Positions 23,414-29,531 of a DNA stretch of 39,618 nt are shown here, piece by piece. Under the pieces are notes generated by a model. That model was not told the origin of the DNA. It made no database searches and was given only the letters and a program-made list of their open reading frames with translations. Position numbers and translations under genes: made by a program. This stretch comes from an uncultured archaeon (lineage in GTDB: Archaea; Micrarchaeota; Micrarchaeia; Anstonellales; Anstonellaceae): the NCBI GenBank assembly GCA_902384555.1, contig CABMCD010000037.1, forward strand, positions 1-39,618. Reading direction: 5' to 3'. Position 1 is the stretch's first letter; each line of letters opens with the position of its first letter.

Positions 23414-24082
23414 ATGGCGACGGGGGCAAAACAGCGGGGGAAAAACAAGCGCGCGAGCCATGCGGCGCCCAAAATGGGAAAAGCCCGGCGCGCGGCCCCG
23501 CACGTGCCCCGGATTAAGAGTGTGCAAAAGGCTGCCAAACCCGCTCGCGGGCCTTCAAAACTGCACGCGCCGGCGCAAAAGGCCAAGCCTTCTTCAAATC
23601 ATGCGCACGGCCACAACCATTTGTGGAAAAGCACGCTTCTTCAGGACGCCGACGTGCGCCGCTGGCTCATCCGCTCGGTGGGCGAGCACGCGATTCATGT
23701 GATTTCGGATTTCAATACACCGATGAGCGACGAGCAGATTGCCCAGAAGAGCGGGATTCGCGCCAGCGACGTGCGCGTCGTGCTCAACAAGCTGCATTCC
23801 TACGGTCTGGCCACCTATTTGCGCAACCGCGACAAGAACAGCGGCTGGTACTCCTATGTTTGGAAACTGAACAACGAGCACGCGCAGGGGCTCAAGGAGC
23901 GCGTCCAGGCCGAGGAAGAGCAGACAGTGGTGGCCGAAGTCCCGATGGGAGAGGGCGAACACTATTCCTGCCAGTCGTGCACCGGGCGCTGTTTTGATTT
24001 TGAGCAGGTCTCGACGCTGATGTTCAAATGCGACCAGTGCGGGCAGGACTTGAGATTTTTGGAGCCCCAAAAGAAGGAATAG
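23414..24082 (+). CDS. tfe: Transcription factor E (TFIIE alpha homologue) with basic N-terminal extension
   Basis: Stimulates archaeal RNA polymerase by stabilising the open complex. The winged helix spans about residues 75-150 (WLIRSVG, DEQIAQKSGIRASDVRVVLN, then the wing with YLRNRDKNSGWYSYVWKLN). The C-terminal zinc ribbon has C186-x2-C189 and C206-x2-C209 (CQSC and CDQC), plus an extra C193. Ahead of the winged helix is a 65-70 residue extension rich in Lys, Arg, His, Pro and Ala, not seen in typical TFE of about 150-190 residues. The TATA position fixes the ATG, so the extension is probably translated. Confidence 0.9.
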   Translation: MATGAKQRGKNKRASHAAPKMGKARRAAPHVPRIKSVQKAAKPARGPSKLHAPAQKAKPSSNHAHGHNHLWKSTLLQDADVRRWLIRSVGEHAIHVISDFNTPMSDEQIAQKSGIRASDVRVVLNKLHSYGLATYLRNRDKNSGWYSYVWKLNNEHAQGLKERVQAEEEQTVVAEVPMGEGEHYSCQSCTGRCFDFEQVSTLMFKCDQCGQDLRFLEPQKKE

Positions 24083-24100
24083 GCGCCACCCGGCGCGGGC

Positions 24101-24108
24101 TATTTAAA
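24101..24108 (+). promoter_or_regulatory. TATA box for initiator tRNA-Met
   Basis: tatttaaa lies 24-31 bases upstream of the tRNA first base, in the gap after tfe. Confidence 0.65.
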
Positions 24109-24131
24109 GGTCAGGGTTCCATATTGTAAAC

Positions 24132-24230
24132 AGTGGGATGGGGTAGCTTGGAGTGCCCGCTGGGCTCATAGGCGCGTGTTTTGCGCGCTGAGACACCCAG
24201 AGATCGGTGGTTCAAATCCACTTCCCACTA
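24132..24230 (+). tRNA. Initiator tRNA-Met (CAU) with intron
   Basis: Acceptor stem AGTGGGA pairs with TCCCACT, giving the A1:U72 end typical of archaeal initiators; the discriminator is A. The anticodon stem CTGGG/CCCAG contains the three G-C pairs characteristic of initiator tRNA. Anticodon CAT is at 24167-24169. A 24-base intron (24171-24194) lies after A37. The T arm is GGTGG-TTCAAAT-CCACT with one G-U pair. The gene borders an AT-rich island on its 3' side. Confidence 0.92.
24171..24194 (+). other. Initiator tRNA-Met intron (position 37/38)
   Basis: 24 bases with a GCGCG/CGCGC-type hairpin. Its removal restores the seven-base loop. Confidence 0.8.
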
Positions 24231-24315
24231 AATTCTTCTTCTGATAATCCAATAGCAGTGGAAAATTAGTCTCGAAACTAAGACAAAGATTAGTGATTAG
24301 AGAATATAGAGGATT

Positions 24316-24603
24316 ATGACGGAGAAGCAGGACGAAGCCAGGAGAAAAAACCTACGTAATTTCGACCATTACACCCAGCAAAACCGACGTATCCGGCAGT
24401 TGGAGGTTGAAGAAGCACTGGCTGAAAAGTTGAGGGGGGAGGGGTGGGAAATCTTTTCACCCACTGTTGTTTGTGATAGGGTTGGGATTAAGGATGGAAT
24501 AGTATGCTTTATTGAATTTAAGAAAAAGGACCAAGAGTTACGAGAAGGACAGAAGAAAGTGTGTGAATTGAATCCAGATCGATACAAAATCGTTTACTAT
24601 TAA
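24316..24603 (+). CDS. Small PD-(D/E)XK (VRR-NUC-like) nuclease
   Basis: A 95-residue single-domain protein. The catalytic layout is visible: Glu32/Glu33 in the first helix, Asp54 (VVCDRVGIKDG), then E67-F-K69 on the next strand (CFIEFKK) and Gln79 in the following helix (LREGQKKV), ending in a strand YKIVYY. This D-x12-E-x-K plus Gln arrangement is that of VRR-NUC and related small nucleases, which occur alone in phages and mobile DNA or fused to helicases. Nearly the whole protein is this domain. It lies in AT-rich sequence just after a tRNA gene with no partner gene nearby. Confidence 0.6.
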   Translation: MTEKQDEARRKNLRNFDHYTQQNRRIRQLEVEEALAEKLRGEGWEIFSPTVVCDRVGIKDGIVCFIEFKKKDQELREGQKKVCELNPDRYKIVYY

Positions 24604-24621
24604 TTTTCTTAGTGCCAGACG

Positions 24622-24645
24622 CCCCCCATACTTCCACTAATAGGA
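24622..24645 (+). repeat. Left arm of 24-bp inverted repeat
   Basis: The arm (six C, then atacttccactaatagga) matches the reverse complement of 24985-25008 at 23 of 24 positions. Together they bound a 387-bp unit. Confidence 0.85.
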
Positions 24646-24758
24646 TTTGAGGAAGCGCACCGCCGATTTTGCTTCAAAATTACAAGAAACGCATGGCTTT
24701 TTATGTATTATGTATCTATAGTTACAATATGATAATATATTGTTTTGATATATTAATG

Positions 24759-24965
24759 AAGGAGAATAAGAGGTTTAATGCTGTTAAGAGGCGTTTTTAC
24801 TATGAATTAAGGCAAAAGAAGCTCAACAACAGCTTCTTTAGGTCAAAATCAGTTCTATTGGTTGAAGATTCAAGAGAAGCAGAGCTAGATCTCTTCTTTT
24901 CAAAATATAAGGAAGATTTGCGCCTCTTTAAGAGCCATTTAGACTCCCTCGAGCAAATCTATTGA
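24759..24965 (+). CDS. Short open frame inside the inverted-repeat unit
   Basis: A 68-residue frame rich in Lys, Arg, Phe and Leu (starts MKENKRFNAVKRRFYYELRQ and ends HLDSLEQIY), possibly mostly helical. The AT-rich gataatatattg (about 24731-24742) is near the right distance for a TATA box before this ATG. The frame is open farther upstream, with an ATG at 24693 that would add a hydrophobic stretch. It matches no family I know. Whether it is translated is uncertain, but its position centred between the repeats is suggestive. Confidence 0.35.
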   Translation, partial: KENKRFNAVKRRFYYELRQKKLNNSFFRSKSVLLVEDSREAELDLFFSKYKEDLRLFKSHLDSLEQIY

Positions 24966-24984
24966 ACCACCCCTCCCCCTATTT

Positions 24985-25008
24985 TCCTATTAGTGGAAGT
25001 AAGGGGGG
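24985..25008 (-). repeat. Right arm of 24-bp inverted repeat
   Basis: Reverse complement of 24622-24645 with a single mismatch (the base next to the six-C end). No clear target-site duplication is seen outside the arms. Confidence 0.85.
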
Positions 25009-25095
25009 TCCCTAGGCTCAAAACGATTGGATAAATCAATGTGATAAATCAAAATGAGTTTGAAAAAATCAAAATAAAAATGAAAGAGGCGAGCC

Positions 25096-25356
25096 TTACA
25101 TCTCGCCGCCGCCCATGCCTCCAACCTTGGAGACCACGACCACGTCCTCCACGCTCTTCACCGAGCTGTAGAGCACGCTCTTCTCGCGCAGCACGCGCTT
25201 GGCCTCCTCCTTGGAGACGTTGGCGAGGGGCTCCATCGCGACGCGCACAATCTTGCCCTGCTCGAGGTCAATCAATATGTCCTGCACGCGGCCCAGGAAC
25301 TTGCCTGCGTCGGTGTAAATGTCCATGCCATAGATTTTCGAAACTTTGGTCGTCAT
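25096..25356 (-). CDS. PRC-barrel domain protein
   Basis: An 86-residue protein that is one PRC-barrel. Its start MTTKVSKIYGMDIYTDAGKF and the strand-turn elements GRVQDILIDLEQGKI and VVVVSKVGG match the small archaeal PRC-barrel family, which is linked to RNA metabolism and cell division in archaea (the CdpB-like group). The ATG at 25356 follows aggtgagcac, a good ribosome site. It ends in a Gly/Met tail (GGMGGGEM). It is divergent from LysRS and marks the return to GC-rich sequence. Confidence 0.88.
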   Translation of the reverse strand: MTTKVSKIYGMDIYTDAGKFLGRVQDILIDLEQGKIVRVAMEPLANVSKEEAKRVLREKSVLYSSVKSVEDVVVVSKVGGMGGGEM

Positions 25357-25420
25357 GTGCTCACCTGGTCGCTTACGGTGGTTCATCACCGGCCTTATCT
25401 GGCCCATAGAGGCAAGCGCA

Positions 25421-25428
25421 TTTTATAA
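25421..25428 (+). promoter_or_regulatory. TATA box for LysRS
   Basis: ttttataa(t) lies 24-31 bases before the LysRS ATG at 25452, in the 95-base gap shared with the divergent PRC-barrel gene. Confidence 0.6.
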
Positions 25429-25451
25429 TCCTATTTCTCCCTCATTATCTC

Positions 25452-27068
25452 ATGACAGAAACTCCCACTCCCCCTATTGCGGAACATCGCCATTGGGTGG
25501 AGCAGCTGGGCCAATCCGTTCTCGACCGCGGCTCCGGCCCCTACACCATCACGGGGGGCATGACCACGTCGGGGCCCGCGCACATGGGCACCCTCTGCGA
25601 GATGCTCTACCCCCAAGCCGTCGCCCACCACCTGCAGCGCATGGGAAAGAAGGTCCGCTACATCTTCATTGCCGACATCCTCGACGCCTTTGACGGCGTC
25701 CCGGTGGCCATGCAGCCCTATTCCAAACAACTCGAGCCCCATTTGGGCAAGCCGCTCTGCGACGTGCCCGACCCGACGGGGCGCTATCCCTCTTTTGGCG
25801 ACTACTTCCTCAACGAGTCTTTGGGCATCGCCAAGCAATTCGGCGTCTCGCCCCAGCTCGTGCGTGCGCAGGAGCTCTACACTTCCGGCGCCATGGATGA
25901 GAGCGCCCGCCTCTTTGTTTCCAAATGCGAGCAGGCCCGTGAGCTGGTCGCCCGCACCTCCCTGCGCGACGAGCTGCCGGCCGACTGGCACCCCCTCATG
26001 CCCATCTGCTCCAATTGCGGCCGCATCGCCACCACCCGCGTCACCAAAACAGAGGGCGACATCTACCACTACACCTGCGACAAGGACGTCAAATACACCA
26101 AAGGCTGCGGTCACTCTGATTCCAACTCGATTTCAGACCACCGCTACAAGCTCACTTGGCGCCTGCACTGGCCGGCTTGGATGAAACACTTCCACACCTC
26201 CATCGAGGGCGCGGGCATGGACCACCACACCCGCGGCGGCTCGTGGGACACCGCCCAGGCCGTGTTCCGCGAAATCTTCAATCAAGAGCCCCCGGTGGGC
26301 TACCAGTTCGGCTTCGTGCTTTTCCAGGGCAAGAAATATTCCAAATCCAAAGGCATCGGCATGGGCCTCTCCGATTTGCTCAAACTGCAGCCCGCTCCTG
26401 TTCTGGCCTACGCGCTGCTGCGCCCCGACCTGATGGAAAACCGCGACATCAACCCCACTTCCGAAAACCTGCTGCGCCTGATTGCCGAATATGAAGAGGC
26501 CGGCGCGCTGGCCGCGCAAATGGGTTTGTTGGAGAAAAGTGATTCATCTGAATCCTCCCAGCTGGTCCACCAATCCACCTCTCCTGCCGCCGAGGTCTCG
26601 CGCGCCGAGCGCAAGCGCGCGCTGGCCTACTCCTTGGCCGCCAGCCGCCCGCTGTGGTCCATTCCCTTCTCCGACCTGCTCATCTACTATGGCCTCTATG
26701 GCGACCTCGAGCGCGTGGCCGCGGCCCTGAACCAACCCGACGACGTGCGCTACCTCGCCCCCTACATTCTGGAGTGGGAAAAACAAAACCTCATTCCCGA
26801 CATCTACCGCTTCAAATTCCAAAACAAGCCCGCGTCCAGCCCGCAGGTGCGCGAGTGGGTCCAAACTCTCACACCGCAGATGGATGCGCTGGCGATTCAC
26901 AACTCGGTCTTCAACTTCGCCCGCGAGCGCAAAATCCAGACCGGCGCCATGTTCCAGTCGATTTACACTGACCTCATCGCCAAGCCGCACGGCCCCAAAC
27001 TGGGCCGCCTGGTGCATATCTTGGGCGTCGAGAAAGTGCGCGCCACGCTTCTGGGTGCCCAGCCATAG
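25452..27068 (+). CDS. lysS: Lysyl-tRNA synthetase, class I
   Basis: Charges tRNA-Lys. The class I form is found in most archaea and a few bacteria. Length 538 fits. The HIGH-equivalent is PAHMG at about 42-46 and the KMSKS-equivalent is KKYSKSKG at about 295-302. A zinc-binding region follows the pattern CSNCGR...C...GCGH (about residues 185-220). The C-terminal helical domain begins near 350. A Ser-rich stretch (SDSSESSQLVHQSTSP) around residue 365 looks like a linker insertion. tRNA-Lys (CUU) is encoded 3 kb upstream. Confidence 0.96.
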   Translation: MTETPTPPIAEHRHWVEQLGQSVLDRGSGPYTITGGMTTSGPAHMGTLCEMLYPQAVAHHLQRMGKKVRYIFIADILDAFDGVPVAMQPYSKQLEPHLGKPLCDVPDPTGRYPSFGDYFLNESLGIAKQFGVSPQLVRAQELYTSGAMDESARLFVSKCEQARELVARTSLRDELPADWHPLMPICSNCGRIATTRVTKTEGDIYHYTCDKDVKYTKGCGHSDSNSISDHRYKLTWRLHWPAWMKHFHTSIEGAGMDHHTRGGSWDTAQAVFREIFNQEPPVGYQFGFVLFQGKKYSKSKGIGMGLSDLLKLQPAPVLAYALLRPDLMENRDINPTSENLLRLIAEYEEAGALAAQMGLLEKSDSSESSQLVHQSTSPAAEVSRAERKRALAYSLAASRPLWSIPFSDLLIYYGLYGDLERVAAALNQPDDVRYLAPYILEWEKQNLIPDIYRFKFQNKPASSPQVREWVQTLTPQMDALAIHNSVFNFARERKIQTGAMFQSIYTDLIAKPHGPKLGRLVHILGVEKVRATLLGAQP

Positions 27069-27070
27069 AC

Positions 27071-27080
27071 TTATATATAC
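27071..27080 (+). promoter_or_regulatory. TATA-like element before the pilin-like cluster
   Basis: ttatatatac directly after the LysRS stop, about 42-51 bases before the ATG at 27122. The gagagg before that ATG would then act as a ribosome site on a short leader. Confidence 0.5.
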
Positions 27081-27121
27081 TCAACCAGACAACGCTAATC
27101 AACAATCGAGAGAGGATGGCC

Positions 27122-27460
27122 ATGAACCGACGCCGCATCCATGCCGCACTGCAGCTCGTCTTTCTGGCTCTTTTGCTGACGCCCATCCTCTTCGGCTCCA
27201 ACGCGGTCGGCTATCTCGAAAACGCGCTCAGCGACATCTGCGTCCAAATCCAGGACATGATTCCGACCGCCTCCATGCTCTTGGTGGTGCTCGGCTCGGT
27301 GCTCTACGGCTCGGCCCAGCTCTTTGGCAACGCCGAAATCCGCGCCAAGGGCTCGGTGTGGGCCACCTCCTGCATCACCGGCGCGATTTTGGGCCTCATC
27401 ATCGCCACCGTGGCGCCCGACATCCTCGGCCAGCTGGCCGGCACGCCGGTCAATTGCTGA
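27122..27460 (+). CDS. VirB2/TrbC-like pilin candidate
   Basis: A 112-residue protein: a signal-like N terminus (RRRIHAALQLVFLALLLTP), a short polar segment with a Cys, then two hydrophobic spans (about 50-66 and 85-105) joined by a short basic loop (GNAEIRAKGS). This is the layout of VirB2/TrbC pilins: a cleaved signal, then a helical hairpin with charges in the turn. The ATG at 27122 is preferred to 27116 because gagagg sits six bases before it. It opens a four-gene run of small envelope proteins. A type IV secretion-like role is inferred; no VirB4 is in the window. Confidence 0.55.
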   Translation: MNRRRIHAALQLVFLALLLTPILFGSNAVGYLENALSDICVQIQDMIPTASMLLVVLGSVLYGSAQLFGNAEIRAKGSVWATSCITGAILGLIIATVAPDILGQLAGTPVNC

Positions 27461-27513
27461 GTGCATACTCCGCCCGCCCCTCATCTTCTTCTGTCCTCCC
27501 CCCAACCTCTCTC

Positions 27514-27521
27514 TTTTTATC
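27514..27521 (+). promoter_or_regulatory. TATA-like element for the gene at 27544
   Basis: tttttatc lies 23-30 bases before the ATG at 27544 and supports that start. Confidence 0.45.
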
Positions 27522-27543
27522 CCTCTTTTCCATCCTCTCTGCC

Positions 27544-28170
27544 ATGGCCCCTGCCCGGCGCGGCTATGTCTCCTTCCTGCTCATGGTGCCGCTCGCCCTA
27601 TTGGTGCTCACGCCTCTTCTGCTGCGCCCCGCCCCGGCTTCCGCCTCCCCGCTTCCGGCCGCCCTGCTGCGCGCCGATTCCGAGCAGGTGGCCCTCAAGC
27701 GCGCCCTGCTGGTGTCGGCCCGCGATTCGCTTGCCAAAGCCGAGCTGAGCGCCTTGGACCTCACCACCTACAACGCGGCGGTCCTCTCCCGCTTTCCCAA
27801 CGACCCCAGCTGCGCGCCCACCAGCTTCGAGGCCGAATCCCTGCTCACCGGCAACCCGGACCCCGTCCTTTCTTTCAGCGGCCTGTCCTTCTATGAGCGA
27901 ACCTGTCTGGTGCGCGCCCGCGTGTTCGACACTTGGTCGCAGCTTCTGGCCGATTGGAACCAACACTCCGATTTCAAGGCCCGCCTCTCCTGTGGGGATG
28001 ATTTCACTCCATCTCCCCCCTATTTCTCTTGCGCCTCCCATCTCTCCTGGTCCGACGCCCCGCCCCAACTGGTTCTGGACGGCGCCTGGTCGGTGCGCCT
28101 CACCCACTCTTCCATCGAAAACCTGAGCGCATCCGGCCCCCTGCCCGCCGCGGAGGTGCATGTTCCATGT
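27544..28170 (+). CDS. Secreted or anchored protein, first of the pilin-like run; 3' end unclear
   Basis: A signal-anchor starts at the ATG (MAPARRGYVSFLLMVPLALL). The following 180 residues look coding: alternating helix and strand with Cys pairs. The trouble is the end. This frame does not stop until 28608, yet from about 28167 another frame carries a convincing gene with its own ribosome site. No stop occurs in any of the three frames between 28160 and 28400. So either the two genes overlap by hundreds of bases, or an indel has removed a stop or joined them as one protein. The end given is where coding character seems to switch frames. Confidence 0.5.
28152..28158 (+). promoter_or_regulatory. 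Ribosome binding site for the gene at 28167
   Basis: GGAGGTG lies eight bases before the ATG at 28167. It is a strong argument that this frame is a separate gene start. Confidence 0.6.
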
Positions 28171-28526
28171 GCGCGCCCTCCCCCCGACCTCCCAAACATT
28201 CCCCCCCTCTTTGCGCCCAACTCACGGTCGAAGCCCTCAGCGCCTTCCTACTGCTGCTCGTCCTGCTCTCCATCCTGGGTTCCGCCGTCTCGCGCACCTC
28301 GCGCGAAGTCGTGCAAGCCCGACAGGTTTCCTTCGAGCGCCAGTCTCTGGCCGAGCAGTCGCTGGCCGTTCTGCTCGTGCCCATTCATCCCACTGTCCGT
28401 CTTCCTGACGGTTGGGTGCCGGACCATCAAGCCGGCGGCGGGAAATTCAGCTTCAATTCCAGCTCCGGGGCCAGCGTCATCATCCCCTGGTCGTCCGCGC
28501 TCTCGTCCCCCAAGGTGCCTGCATGA
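28167..28526 (+). CDS. Type IV pilin-like protein
   Basis: A 119-residue protein. After a short lead comes AQLTVEALSAFLLLLVLLSI, resembling a class III prepilin N terminus: a possible cleavage site before Gln, a Glu at position +5 and a hydrophobic helix. The C-terminal ~65 residues are beta-prone. The stop overlaps the next gene's start (ATGA at 28523-28526), so translation is coupled. It would need a prepilin peptidase and an assembly ATPase; the latter may be the one at 34909. Confidence 0.55.
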   Translation: MCAPSPRPPKHSPPLCAQLTVEALSAFLLLLVLLSILGSAVSRTSREVVQARQVSFERQSLAEQSLAVLLVPIHPTVRLPDGWVPDHQAGGGKFSFNSSSGASVIIPWSSALSSPKVPA

Positions 28527-29002
28527 GAATTTCCACCCTTTGCACGCGCCCATTCACTCTCCGTTCTCCCTCTTCTCATTCCACGCGCGGCATCTGGCTG
28601 AGTTTTGATTTGATGCTCACCTTCCTGTTCCTCTTCTCCCTGCTCACCAGCCTGCTCACGCCCGTGCTGCTGGACAAAACCTATTCCCAAACGCGGGCCG
28701 ACTACAACTCCCGTCTCTCAGCCGCGCTCACGCTCTCCGAGCAGGCCTATTGGCAGGCCGCCTCCCCTCCACGCGCCGCCTCCGTGTTCTCTTCCATCGG
28801 CTCCGCGCCCTTCGCGATGGCCGGCTATTACGATGAGGCACAGCTGGCCGCATTCAAGCAATCCCTCCCCATCGAGCTGCAAAACTGGTCGTTCAGCCGC
28901 TCCCCGCCCCCCTCCCCCAGCCCCTCGCGCATCTGCGTCTCGCGCCAAATGATGGATGCCTCTTCGGGGCAGCTGCACGCGTTATGGGTGTGCGAGCCTT
29001 AG
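28523..29002 (+). CDS. Pilin-like or anchored envelope protein
   Basis: A 159-residue protein beginning with a basic/Ser-rich lead, then a hydrophobic segment (about residues 25-48: WLSFDLMLTFLFLFSLLTSL). The outer ~110 residues include two Cys (in ICVSR and VCEP). The SFD before the hydrophobic core is reminiscent of a prepilin-type site but is not a clear match. Its ATG overlaps the upstream stop, and its TAG overlaps the ribosome site of the next gene (aggtgat), a tightly packed operon. Confidence 0.55.
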   Translation: MRISTLCTRPFTLRSPSSHSTRGIWLSFDLMLTFLFLFSLLTSLLTPVLLDKTYSQTRADYNSRLSAALTLSEQAYWQAASPPRAASVFSSIGSAPFAMAGYYDEAQLAAFKQSLPIELQNWSFSRSPPPSPSPSRICVSRQMMDASSGQLHALWVCEP

Positions 29003-29011
29003 GTGATTTTG

Positions 29012-29437
29012 ATGATGTGGCTTGAAGCACTGCTCTCCTCCATGCTGGTGGCCTTTGCCTTCCTCCTCCTGCTCAACTCGCCCGCCCCCACCACCCACTT
29101 GCAGGACGCGGCCGCCCTCTTCCAGCTTGAGGCCCGCGCCGCCCTGCTGGCCTAATATGGGGCCGATGCCGGCCCGGCCCCGCTGGCCGGCCAAACCATG
29201 GACAACGCCGCCCTGCACGACCGCATCTTCTCTTCTCCCCAACCCTTCTGCTACCGCTGGGCCTGGCTCTCACCCTCCCAATCGCCCTCCAGCCTTGGCT
29301 CTTCCAGCTACGCGCTCTCATCCCCAGACTGCGCCGCCTCATTCTCCAACCTCTCCGCCCTGCGCTCGCTTCAGCGCGGCGCGTGGCGCGAAGGCCGGCT
29401 GCAGTTCCTGCTCCTGCAGCAGGCGCCGCTTTCCTGA
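29012..29437 (+). pseudogene. Small envelope protein interrupted by in-frame TAA at 29153-29155
   Basis: The frame from 29012 (MMWLEALLSSMLVAFAFLLL) encodes a signal-anchor and a short outer part, then meets a TAA at codon 48. The same frame continues for 93 more codons to a TGA at 29435-29437, with sensible residues (YGADAGPAPLAG, then CYRWAWLSPSQSP). Restoring one base (CAA to TAA is a single transition) would give a 141-residue protein. An internal ATG at 29198 could start a fragment. A ribosome site (aggtgat, 29001-29007) supports translation of the first part. This is the last gene of the pilin-like run. Confidence 0.55.
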
Positions 29438-29463
29438 CAGACTTTTTCGGTCTTTTGTTTTCC

Positions 29464-29482
29464 GTTTTTCGACGTAAAAAAC
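29464..29482 (+). terminator. T-rich stretch and small hairpin ending the pilin-like run
   Basis: gttttt and aaaaac can pair around a 7-base loop, preceded by other T runs (29443-29460). It is the likely end of the operon. Confidence 0.4.
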
Positions 29483-29501
29483 ACGGCCCACAAACATGTG
29501 C

Positions 29502-29508
29502 TTATATT
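29502..29508 (+). promoter_or_regulatory. TATA element for the aminotransferase gene
   Basis: ttatatt lies 24-30 bases before the ATG at 29532 and supports that start over an upstream ATG. Confidence 0.55.
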
Positions 29509-29531
29509 CCTATCTCGCCCATCCGCACTCC

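Larger units (their letters stand above)
24231..25080. other. AT-rich island next to initiator tRNA-Met
   Basis: From the tRNA 3' end to about 25080 the base composition drops sharply below the GC-rich surroundings, and codon use of the two small frames inside differs. The stretch holds a PD-(D/E)XK-like gene (24316-24603), an inverted-repeat unit (24622-25008) with a short frame, and about 75 AT-rich bases with two gataaatcaa words (25030-25055). No integrase gene is visible. It looks like transferred DNA inserted beside a tRNA gene. Confidence 0.65.

Noticed and set aside
26884..27543. Upstream extension of the gene at 27544 into lysS
   Set aside because: The frame is open but overlaps LysRS and the VirB2-like gene with non-coding composition; a TATA-like element fits the ATG at 27544.
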